From Andrena cerasifolii (lineage: Eukaryota; Arthropoda; Insecta; Hymenoptera; Andrenidae): a DNA stretch of 64,000 nt. The stretch covers positions 744,001-808,000 of the forward strand of contig NC_135120.1 of the NCBI RefSeq assembly GCF_050908995.1, given 5' to 3'. The notes under the pieces were generated by a model that was given only the letters and a program-made list of their open reading frames with translations, made no database searches and was not told the DNA's origin. This document shows positions 55,216 to 64,000 of this stretch, in pieces. How positions within the stretch are numbered: position 1 is the stretch's first letter; each line of letters starts with the position of its first letter. The translations under genes were made by a program, and so were the position numbers.

Positions 55216-55684
55216 CTATAGTTACAATAGAATAAATGTTAAGTATTGTAGTATTGTAGTAAATGTAGTAAATGTAGTATTTTTGTTTATACATAAATAA
55301 TTGAAGGTTATATAGATTATTAAAGTCAAAATGATCGTTCGGGGCTGGTTGACTAATAAAGTTCATAAGGATTCAATTGTTATTTTGTTATTCGGAAAGC
55401 GATTTTTGTTTTGTTTACATTTCATTATGTTATAAATTCATTATAATTAATGTTTAAGTTTAAAACATTTTCAGTTTATTATTAAAAAATGAACGAAAGA
55501 TAATTAATATTTTATAATGAAACAACTTTTGTGACATTGTGTTATTACAATTGAGATAAGTTGCTAGTAACATTTTCTTAACTGATTGCACAGATAGTCG
55601 ACCTACCCCATACTTAAGTCTACCAACCCCTATCATGGGGCTGGTTGACCAGCATGGAAGGTGTTAGAAAAAATTAAAATACCT
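55216..55684. other. AT-rich spacer with a repeated GGGGCTGGTTGAC
   Basis: GGGCTGGTTGAC occurs at about 55341 and 55640, and GTCTACCAACCCCTATCATG nearby, which may be ends of a pogo-like MITE. No gene. Confidence 0.35.
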
Positions 55685-56117
55685 TAATTGTTGTCACATG
55701 GAAGGGGGATGAAGGGGGTGCGAGTGGATAGGGAGTGAGTGGGGAAGGTTGGGGAAGAAGTGAGGAAGGTAGGGGTTTAAAGGGAAAAGGGCTGGGATAG
55801 TGGGTGACGACATATGGAGAGGGATAAGGAAGCGGTTTGGAGGTTAGGTCGAGGGATAGGTGTTGTTGTGGCGGGAAGAGGAAGGCAGAGGAGCAGGTAG
55901 AGAAATCTATCGGACAGGTGAGGAAGTAGGGAGAGCTGACAGGAAGGCGGGAGGTTTGAACGGGAGTGAAAGGAAAAAGGAGGTAGGATAGAGGATTAAG
56001 GGCAAGAGTTAAGGAGACGTCGGAGGGTAGTTCGAGAGGAGGTGGGCAAATGGAGGGGGGTAAGGGAGAAGAAGGGAAAGAAGGGGGAGGGGGAAAGGAA
56101 CAGGAAAGGAAAAAGGA

Positions 56118-57785
56118 ATGCAGAAACGTGAGGGAAGACAAAGAAATGATAGTGGGAGTAGTGTAGGCAGCTATGCGGGTAGTCTGGATAGTTGCGGTGG
56201 AAAAAAGAGGAAGGAGAGAGAGGAGAAAGAAGGGACGGAGGAGGAAAGGAAAAGAGCAGGTTTCAAAAGGAGTGGGAAGACGTTGAGATCGCCGGAAGGA
56301 GGGGAGAAACGAAGAAAGAAAGGAGATGGGAAATGTGGTGGGGATGTTAAGGGAGATGATGAAGGAGATTAGGAAGGAAATGAGGGAAGTGAAAGAGGAG
56401 ATGATGAAGGAAAGGGAGGAAAGAAGAAAGGTGATGGAGGAATGGAGACAGGAAAGGAGGAAATGGGAGGAGGAAAGAAGGGAGGAGAAGAGGCGGAGAG
56501 AAAAGATACAGGAAAGGTTAGAGAGGATGGAGAAGAGGCATCCCTCTCGGTTAGGGGTGGAGGAAATGATAGGGAAGATAAAGAAATGGGAAAGGGATAA
56601 GGAAGGGAAGGGTAGTATGGAGGGACGGGTGGTGGGAGAACTGGAGGATTGTTGGTTAAGAATGAGAAGGTTGGAGTTAAGGGGACTAGGCAGTCAGAAA
56701 GTCGATTTTTTTGTTGTTGTATTTTTCGAAAGTACTACCCTTCCCGAGTAAAATGCCGTTTGGTTTATGTTAAAATTCGCAAAATTAAGGATTTTACAGC
56801 CGGAAAGGTCGAGCGCATCATAAACCGTTTCTGCGCGCACGCAGGTAGACTAATTCCTCTTTCGAAACTTTAAACGCGTTTTTCTCGGAATCATATTTCC
56901 TCTTCGTTTTGCAGTGATTGCAAAAAAACGGAGGTACAAGTCGATTTGAAAAAAATTCAGCATATATGAAACATGTCTAGTTACGACCTGAACCTACGCA
57001 TAAGTCTGTAAAAACTTCTGCTTTGACAAGAAAAAAATATAATGGCTCTTTTCCCTGGCGAAAAAAACAAGTTTCTTTAAAATTTGCCGTTTTAAAGCCG
57101 CCATTTTTATAACTTTGATTTTTTTCTTTTTGAATAGGTTCAGGGCAGAATGGGGGTCAGGGCAAAGTATCAATTTCAGAGGATATTTCAAATTCAATTT
57201 CTTACGGCCAGAATCACTGCAAAATTACAGCGGCTGTAGAAAAAAACACCTATATATCAGGCAACTGTGGCGCTGTCATACATATGTACATATTATTAAA
57301 ATAATTTTTTTTTTACTGTTTATAGTATTAACAAACATTACCCAAAAGTACTAGTCACAATTTGTATTCATCTCCTTGTAATTAATTCGCAAAAAATACT
57401 TGATTTTCGAGCGATCTGACTGCCTAGTCCCCTTAAAGCAGGACAAGAAGGAAAGGGAGGAGATAAGAAACACTGTGGCGGTAAGGGGGTTGGGGGCAGA
57501 GGGAATGGAAGAGGAGAAGGAGGTGAAGAAGTTGTAGGCAACGATGGGAGTGGTGAAGAGGGGGGGATAAGGGAGGTGAGGAGGTTGGGGAGGAGGGGAA
57601 ATGAGGGGAGCGGATTGATTTTGGTGAAGCTGAGGAGGAGGGAGGAGAAGATAAAGGTGATGAAGGCGAGGGAAAACCTGAGGGGCAGGAGGGAAAGGAT
57701 AGATGGTGATATGACAGACGAGGAAAGGAAGGCGAGGTGGAAGGTGGAAAGAGAGGCGGAGAGGGAGAGGGAGGGAGGAAAGTAG
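56118..57785 (+). pseudogene. Purine-rich LINE ORF1 (coiled-coil)
   Basis: Frames 56118-56372 and 56326-56751, then after the nested MITE 57437-57785. The product is mostly Glu, Lys, Arg and Gly with long charged heptads (MMKEIRKEMREVKEEMMKER and onwards) predicted as coiled coil. After the MITE, RNTVAVRGLGAEG and GLILVKLRRREEKIKVMKAR resemble an RRM-like segment of LINE ORF1 proteins of this type. Removing the MITE with one TTAA joins MRRLEL to KQDKKEREE in frame. One shift near 56330. It would bind element RNA. Confidence 0.7.
56681..57432. mobile_element. TTAA-flanked MITE in LINE ORF1
   Basis: Ends GGGGACTAGGCAGTCAGA on both sides in inverted orientation, with TTAA at 56677-56680 and 57433-57436. 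752 bp, T/A-rich, unlike the purine-rich host, with no transposase. It resembles the 40855 MITE in length, G-run start and target. Confidence 0.9.
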
Positions 57786-57929
57786 GTACAGGTGGGATAT
57801 ATGAAGATGTGGGTGAACGGGACAGTCAGAAGGTGGGATGAACTAAGAGAAAGATGGGTGGAGGAACAGGGAAACGAAGGAAAAGGGAAAGGGGGAGGGA
57901 GAGGAGATAAAGGGAGGAAGGGAGGAGGA

Positions 57930-58178
57930 CAGAGTAGGTACAAGGTTGCATTCTGGAACAAGACAGGGTTGAGGAACAACGATGGGGATTTTTGGAAAGG
58001 CCTGGAGAAGTGGGACGTGAGAGTGTTGATTGAGACGTGGATGGAGGAGGGGGGTATGGGTGGGGAAGTGTGGAAAGGAGGCTATCTAGGGGGTATGTGT
58101 GGGATAGGTAATGGGCGCGGAGGGAGAAGGATGGGTAGGGCGATGGGAGTGAGGAAGGGGCTGGAAGTGGGGGCGTAG
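57930..58178 (+). pseudogene. Purine-rich LINE ORF2, endonuclease start
   Basis: YKVAFWNKTGLRNNDGDFWK and WDVRVLIETWMEEGG are the first strands of an APE-type endonuclease (usual form VAFWNVAGL...DVIVLIETW). The frame is open but the catalytic GDFN and SDH motifs are absent because of an internal deletion near 58180. It overlaps the ORF at 57792 that begins with the end of ORF1. Confidence 0.7.
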
Positions 58179-58202
58179 GAGGAAGGAGAGAGGGAAGGGA
58201 TT

Positions 58203-58520
58203 ATGACGAAAAAGGTGAGGATGAAGGCGGAGAGATACTGGGAGGAGGAGGAGAAGAGGAGGTGTAGAATATGTGGGCAGGGGGAGGAGTCGTGGAAGCA
58301 TGTTTGGGAGGTGTGTACAGGTTGGGGGGTTGAGAGGGGGTGGCAGGAGGCGGTGATGGAGGTATTGGGTGATGAGGGGGAAGGAGAGGAGTGGATGAGG
58401 AGATTGGATAGCGGTATGTGGGGGGTGGAGGGCGGAGGTGAGTGGAGGATTATGAGTGGAAGGGGTGGCGAGCGGAAGCGAAGGTCCGAGAGGCGGAGGA
58501 GGGTGCGTGTGCGTGCGTGA
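58203..58520 (+). pseudogene. Purine-rich LINE ORF2, C-terminal zinc region
   Basis: MKAERYWEEEEKRRCRICGQ and EESWKHVWEVCTGWG contain the C-x2-C-x8-H-x4-C cluster that ends ORF2 of this LINE family. Directly abuts the endonuclease remnant after loss of the RT. Confidence 0.65.
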
Positions 58521-58734
58521 GAAGGCGAGGGTAGGGTGGGGAGGAAAGCGAGCGGGCAAGCGAGCGAGTGGTGTAGATGTAAGGAAATAGATTAAGATAG
58601 GTTAAGTTAGGATAAGGTAGATGTAAGGGTATAATGTTAAGGAGACGGATGTATGGGAGATTATAACCACTAGGGGAATAATAAAAAGATTACTACTAAT
58701 TGTTGTCACGTTAAAACAACTTCGGGTTGCAAAG

Positions 58735-60152
58735 TCGCCGGCGTAATCGGCGTCACTAAACGTTTTCAGTTCCTCACAGTTTCGCTTATAGGTGATTCCA
58801 AAACCGCTGGTCCCTCGCAGATACCGGAAGATCCGCTTCACATCGTTCCAATTTCTTTTCTCCGGTTTATCCATGACTCGAGCAGCCTTGCTGACAGCAA
58901 ATGCAATATCCGGACGCGTTGCAGTTGCCAGGTATATGAGACTTCCGATGGCCTCTCGATAGGGAACCTTCCCTTCGAGTTCGTTGAAGTTTGAGCTCTC
59001 TTCACGATTTGCAGGCGTGGACACAGGATTTGATTCATCCATTCTGAATCGTTTTAATATTTTGTCCGTGTACTCCTTTTGATTAATTGAGATCGATCCA
59101 TTTTTCACGCAGTCTATTTGCATACCAAGAAAATTTTTCAGCGATCCGAGCGTTATTTTCAATTCCCCTTTCAGCAATTTCAGGAAATCTTCAATTTCCG
59201 CCTCATTGTTTCCAGCTATCAGTCCATCATCAACGTAGATTACAGCGTACAGGGAGCTATTTCCACTGTTTCTATAGAAAAGACAAGGATCAGCTGAGCT
59301 CTTCTTCAAACTAGCCCTTTCCATGAATTGTGTGAGGCGTTCGTTCCAGCATCACGGAGCCTGTTTCAAACCATAGAGGCTACGTTTCAATCGACACACT
59401 CGATCAGTCCCATCTTCAAAACCCTCAGGCTGCTCAAGGTATATTTCCTCCTGAAGTATACCGTATAAGAAAGCAGTTTTAACATCGAACTGCTTAAGCT
59501 TCATGCCTCTCGAGGCAGCTATTGCAAGAAGTGTACGAACTGTATCATATCGCGCTACAGGACTAAATGTTTCATCATAGTCAATACCCTCTTTTTGCGC
59601 ATAGCCCTTTGCAACCAGACGAGCCTTGAAGCGAAACATTCCATTGTCGGACTTTTTTACACGAAGAACCCAACGATTCTGAATTACCTGCTTACTGGTA
59701 GGTCGTTTAACCAATTCCCATGCCTCGTTTTCTTTTAATGATGACAATTCTTCCAGCATTGCTTGATGCCATTTCTTGCGATCAGGTGAGTTCATTGCTT
59801 CAGCATGTGTGCTAGGACTTGTATCCTGAATATTTGTGCTCGTTTCTACTAGCCAAGCAAATTCTCCGTTGCTCATCCACTTTGGAATCCTCTTACTGCG
59901 AGTACTTCTTCGAATATCAAAATCTTCTTGAGCCAATTCAGTTTCTTCTTCGTTTTGATCCTCCAGGCTTCTAAAGGATTCATCAGCTTCATCTTCATTG
60001 CTGTTGCTAGCATCTTCATTGCTGTTACTTGCATCTTCATTGCTGCTATTTACCTCTTCATTGCTGCTACTTTCCTCTTCATTTCTGCTATTTACATTTT
60101 CATTGCAGCTATTTTCCTCTTCATTATCAATGCATATAAATTCTGTTTGCAT
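58735..60152 (-). pseudogene. Copia reverse transcriptase and RNase H (truncated)
   Basis: Starts at about 60152 with an acidic Ser/Asn/Glu repeat (NSSNEDASNS-like), then the RT: RWVLRVKKSDNGMFRFKARL, FSPVARYDTVRTLL, LKQFDVKTAFLYG (motif A), LYGLKQAP. A TGA at 59352-59354 falls where the family has Arg (CGA to TGA fits a C-to-T change at CpG). The frame continues: SADPCLFYRN, IYVDDGLIAGNN (YVDD catalytic box near 59235), then LIYLATATRPDIAFAVS, and FSDADYAGDFATR of RNase H, after which similarity ends at 58735. Downstream RNase H residues are lost. Confidence 0.85.
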
Positions 60153-61707
60153 ACTGCATACAACCTCCTTTTTTGAATACTACATCATGACTGCATACTA
60201 CTTTATTTCTGGATGGTATCCAGACTCTGTATCCATCTTTGTCATTGACATATCCGACCATGTGTCCAAACACTGATTTCTCACCGAACTTCGACCGGAA
60301 TTGTTTCTGTATGTGCACATAGCAGGCAGTACCGAAGATCCGCAAATGATCCAGTTTTCCCACTTCTCGATTGTACCACAATTCATATGGTAATTTGTCA
60401 CCAGCTGCTGTTTTTCCAGATAGATTTAACACATACGCTGCCGTATTGCATGCCACAGCCCATAGTGACTTAGAAAGCTTAGTTGCAAGAAGCATAGAGC
60501 GTGCTGCTTCAACGATCGTACGGTTCTCCCGTTCCGCAGTACCGTTTTGTTGAGGTGTATATGGTGGAGTCATCAGATATTCAATTCCTTTTTCTGCAAG
60601 TAGTTTGGCAACTTCTTTATTATCGAATTCTTTTCCACCATCAGAACGAAAACGCTTTATAGTATGTCCATTTGTGATCGCCTCATTCAAAAACTGTTTA
60701 AGTGCACACACTTCATTCTTCTGTTTTAGGAAGAATATTCTTCGAAACTTGCTGAAATCATCTTTGAAGCAGACGTAATATCGAGAGCCACCCAATGAAT
60801 TTGCTGACATTGGTCCGTTTACATCAGCATGTATTAATTCTCCGACCTGTGTTGCTCTATTTTCGCGCCTCTTGAATGGCAGACTATGCATTTTTCCCAG
60901 CATGCAGCCGTCACAAAGTTCCTCATTCGCACTAGCCACATCAATGTCCATACGTTTTAGTATTTGTTTTACATGTCTTTTATTTTGATGTGCAAAACGT
61001 TCATGAAACACTTGTAATGTATCAGTCACAGAAGAAAGATTAACTTGCACGGCTTGATTCGGTTTCACAACTCGCATTTTCATAAGATACAATTCATTGT
61101 TCAAGTATCCAGTTGCTACAAATCTTCCAGTATGCCCTTCTTTAACTTGAACACCTTTCCTGTCAGGCAGGACACTGAAACCGTTTTGCGCGACTGCTTT
61201 AACTGAGAACAAATTCGCATTTGCATTTGGAACATACCAAACATTTTTCATTGTTCCGTCGTACCATCTTCCATGATGATATACTTGTATATGGATTGAT
61301 CCTTGTCCATATACTTGCATTGTCACTTTACGCTTTCCTAATGAGACTATTTCAGGAAGTTGAAATTCCGTATATGATGTAAAGTTTTGCTTACACAGTG
61401 GTATATGGCGTGACGTACCACTGTCACAGCACCAGCTGTCCATATCTATGGTTCCACTCGTAGATGCTTCCATAATATGTGCTAAAAAATCACTGACTGC
61501 GTGTTTTCCTCTAGATGTACTTGCAGGTTCTATATTTTTCTTCTGAGGACATTCAGCAGCCCAATGACCGATCTGCTTACACCTATTGCACGGAAATTTC
61601 TTCTTTGCACGGTCATTTTTCCCAGAATTTTCTTTTCCACGGTCAAAATGTTTCTTCTTACCATTATATTTGGACACTGCAAATGCACCCGATATTGTGC
61701 TTTCCAT
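60127..61707 (-). pseudogene. Copia gag knuckle, protease, integrase
   Basis: 526-codon frame. CNRCKQIGHWAAEC at 40-53 is the gag zinc knuckle; CCDSGTSRHI at 93-102 is the aspartic protease site; HERFAHQNKRH (235-245) with C265 and C268 form the HHCC zinc domain of integrase; the DDE core has D294 (HADVNGP), D355 (FRSDGGKEFDN) and E392 (NGTAERENR). All catalytic residues I can check are intact. The frame is the same as gag upstream and ends by a one-base shift near 60150 before the RT. This order, integrase before RT, defines Copia. Confidence 0.9.
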
Positions 61708-61728
61708 ACCTATTCCTCGCAGTTCAAT

Positions 61729-62325
61729 TCAACATAGTTTCTCGATGAGAAGATTTAGTTTTTGTTTATCAGTAGGGATTGTATCCCATAAATCTTTGAA
61801 ATTGTCGTATTCTTTGCCCAGCGTTGACAAGATACGACCATTCAACATTCGTTCTGAGAGAGTGTTTTCATTATGCTTTTCCAGTTCACCATTCAAATCG
61901 ACAAATAACTTTTGCAATTTTGCGACACGTGTGCTGACATCTTCTTTTTCATCACGTTTGGCTCGAAAGAACGATTCGATGAGCATATTTAAACGTTGTG
62001 TACTACTGCGCTCGAAACGGGCACACAATTTATCCCATATTTCTTTTGCATTCACACACGTTAACACTAGTTCTGCGATTGGTCTATTTACTGCTCCTGC
62101 AATGTAGCTAGCCGCTTTTGCATCGTCTTTTTGCCATTCGGTTAACTCTTTTCTTTGTTGATCATTAGCTTCCACTGGCAATACTGGACACACACGTGAA
62201 CCATCGACAATGGTTTCCAGTCCGTACGAGCGAAAAACCATTTTCATGTGCCATTTCCACTTCGCCCAGTTGTCAGGACCTTCAAGTTTTTCCACGAGTG
62301 CCTTGTAATCCACCGATGACGCCAT
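61729..62325 (-). CDS. Copia gag
   Basis: 198-codon frame starting ATG at 62325 (MASSVDYKALVEKLEGPDNW). WAKWKWHMKMVF, then KEIWDKLCARFERSS and LSERMLNGRILSTLG are typical of Copia gag (UBN2-like). A TGA at 61729-61731 ends it, but the next codons stay in the same frame into the knuckle/protease ORF, so the stop is either a nonsense mutation or a gag/pol boundary. Copia normally makes one polyprotein, which favours mutation. Confidence 0.85.
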   Translation of the reverse strand: MASSVDYKALVEKLEGPDNWAKWKWHMKMVFRSYGLETIVDGSRVCPVLPVEANDQQRKELTEWQKDDAKAASYIAGAVNRPIAELVLTCVNAKEIWDKLCARFERSSTQRLNMLIESFFRAKRDEKEDVSTRVAKLQKLFVDLNGELEKHNENTLSERMLNGRILSTLGKEYDNFKDLWDTIPTDKQKLNLLIEKLC

Positions 62326-63105
62326 ACTTTCTTGTTCTTAAGCACATGTTTCGCATGTCGCAGGATTCAAAAACAATCCTTATGAAGAAACACCTTCCAA
62401 TTATCCCTATTTTTCACGCTTCAGCGTGGCCTGGGCAAAAATGTACGCACTAACTGGCAGCCATAGAAGAAAGCAAACCTAACCTAAGGATTACTCGGCG
62501 GTGCCACTAGATGGCAGCGCCCATTACAGTGTTTTTCCCTTTTCTTCTCCAACAATATCCACCGATCCAGAGTGGCTATTACTTCTTATGTACTCGTACA
62601 CATACACATTTGCAAGTAAAATAATCGCAGTGCATGTGTGTGTTTTAGTGGAAACTTGCAGCCAGGACAATCGCGGTGGATGTGTTCGTGTGTCTGTGAT
62701 TTTTAAGGACAAAATGGTGTATTGGAAGTTGCATTCACCAACTCTACTTGAGAATCCTGATGGGTGAGTTTTGTTAAAGAATCTGTGAGATTGTGGATCG
62801 GATATTTATTCTTCCTCTTGATAGAACTGAGTTTATTTGACAGACCATGCACAATGATTACTTTGAAACTCATTTCTCTTTCGAGTTTAATAATTACGGG
62901 TCGCTTTGAAAACTATACTAGCACTCTCGGTTCTCACACACATGTGTTCTCTCTGGATGCCTGAGCCAGAAAAAGGAAACCGGGCGCTCCGATGAGTTCC
63001 GCTAATCAGTAATCAATTCCAGAAAGAGATATCGCTCGGTGACTGGTACGCGCTGCCATTGCGAGCTCGATATATAATACACGAGCACGAACTCATACAT
63101 CAACA
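62326..63105 (-). promoter_or_regulatory. Copia leader and probable 5' LTR
   Basis: The LTR likely runs from 63105 (TGTTGATG) toward 62770 on the minus strand, with TATATA about 35 bp in and AATAAA near its 3' part. The exact end and primer binding site could not be fixed because no second LTR is present. Confidence 0.45.
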
Positions 63106-64000
63106 GGTTTTGATATGTCCTTGTGGATTTTGACGAGTAGACAGGTTTAAGGTCGATTTATACAGCCACCGAGGATAGGCCGGGGACGGGCCCGATCTTT
63201 AATGTCTCACAATGTGACGTATGTGCTTTCTATTATTAAACGAATTTATTTATCTTCACTCCTCTGTCTGCTTGTTTGTTTGTCCGTTTGCTTGGTTCAA
63301 ATCTTGTAACTCAATTTTAACTCACTTCTACAAATTTAACGACTTGACACGTAGTTACGATGACAATAAAAAAGTTTGACAAACTCACTCACGAAGGGTT
63401 AAAAAAATTACATTCCGTACAACTTTAACCCATTTCCACAAATCAAATCGACTTGAAATTTGATAAAAATAATTGTAATTTGTTAAAGTATTAATTCTAA
63501 AATTAATTCTTAATTTGTGAATGTTCAGATGTACCTAATTTCAGTACTCGTTATTTACTAAGGGATATTTAAGTAAAAAATTTATAAGAAAAAAATTGGG
63601 TGCAAAACTCAAACACTCGAACGTAAACACTAACAGATATTAAAAAAAAAATATGTGAAACGATTTTGGTAATTATTTACTTTAGATTTTCATCCCCAAT
63701 TTCGATAACCTTGAAGTATGATTCTAAATCACTTTTTCCTACACATGGTACGGTCGCTCGGTTTTAGTTTTCGAGATATTCGCAAAAACATTTAGTTAAA
63801 TTTATGTTACGAGTACACTTCATTCTGGCGAAAAAATTGCGTAACATAATAAATAACGTGTGGTGTGAGTTAGGACACAGCACTTGTCATGTAAATTAAC
63901 CCCCCGTGCTCCCGCACACCAAGTTATCAACATTCTAATAGAGTGATTCTCTCACTAGTACCCTCAAAGACAATGCCCCCGGCAATAACGCACCTCACTG
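63106..64000. other. No feature recognised
   Basis: AT-rich sequence with many short frames and homopolymer runs. No domain, terminal repeat or duplication detected. Confidence 0.4.

Larger units (their letters stand above)
55698..58696 (+). mobile_element. Purine-rich LINE, internally deleted, 13-bp TSD
   Basis: The insertion is framed by an exact 13-bp duplication TAATTGTTGTCAC at 55685-55697 and 58697-58709. Nearly the whole plus strand is G and A. It has a 5' UTR of about 420 bp, ORF1 (56118-57785), the start of ORF2 with an endonuclease N-terminus (57930-58178) and the very C-terminus of ORF2 (58203-58520); most of endonuclease and all of RT are missing. A TTAA MITE (56681-57432) is nested in ORF1. 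Confidence 0.85.
58710..63105 (-). mobile_element. Copia element, 3'-truncated
   Basis: Read on the minus strand: probable LTR start TGTTGATGTATGAG at 63105, TATATA near 63068, AATAAA signals near 62860 and 62800, leader, gag (62325), protease, integrase, RT, and RNase H cut off near 58735. Coding is interrupted by only two in-frame stops and one shift. The 3' LTR is absent. Confidence 0.85.

Noticed and set aside
55674..58559. Pro/Ser/Leu-rich minus-strand frames (155-203 codons)
   Set aside because: Shadows of the purine-rich LINE; the plus strand carries the recognisable domains.

Overview
ORGANISM AND CONTENT. This 64 kb window looks like intergenic, repeat-dominated DNA from an arthropod, most likely a hymenopteran insect. 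The reasons are the mix of Transib, pogo, Harbinger-like, hAT, TA-flanked and TTAA-flanked DNA transposons, Jockey- and I-type LINEs, Ty3/gypsy and Copia elements, and a purine-saturated LINE of a kind I associate with ant and wasp genomes. I cannot name a species. I found no convincing single-copy host gene: every recognisable protein domain belongs to a mobile element, and nearly all are broken. LAYOUT. 1-650: tandem array of nine hairpin units with compensatory stem changes. 996-3260: two diverged LTRs of one family, the second followed by a primer binding site and a gypsy gag stub. 3790-5410 (-): Jockey-like LINE remnant. 5588-9898: solo LTR (flanks CGCG) split by a Harbinger-like element (6018-9130, TSD TAA) that holds nested inverted repeats. 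10870-20045: pogo element whose transposase is split by an I-type LINE (12771-19374), whose ORF1 is split by a second solo LTR of the 5588 family. 20438-24509: Transib element with TSD CAACG and RSS-like ends, carrying a TA-flanked foldback. 25459-30156: hAT-like element with inverted 33-bp minisatellites, a transposase C-terminus and a nested solo LTR (27023-28791, TSD AACA). 30157-37640: gypsy pol remnant interrupted by a Harbinger-like element (31421-34757, TSD TTA, with two further nested elements) and by a TIR element (about 34907-37540) that encodes a DUF7869-like protein. 37645-about 40020: another LTR retrotransposon with a SAP/zinc-knuckle gag. 40855-41583: TTAA-flanked foldback. 42232-45894: LTR-flanked, GC-rich non-autonomous element. 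46259-47160: MITE fragments. 47470-47750 (-): Jockey gag remnant. 48660-55215: LINE split by a 3.86-kb near-perfect palindrome (50654-54514). 55698-58696: purine-rich, internally deleted LINE with a TTAA MITE in its ORF1. 58710-63105 (-): nearly complete but 3'-truncated Copia element. 63106-64000: nothing recognised. HOW IT FITS TOGETHER. The window is a stack of insertions up to four levels deep. At several junctions removing the inserted element rejoins an interrupted reading frame (gypsy RNase H at 34907/37541, LINE ORF1 at 56680/57433, pogo C-terminus at 12764/19376), which fixes the element ends and the order of events. The candidates I rate highest for novelty are the DUF7869-bearing TIR element, the Transib copy with 23-bp-spaced RSS-like ends, the covarying hairpin array and the 3.86-kb palindrome.
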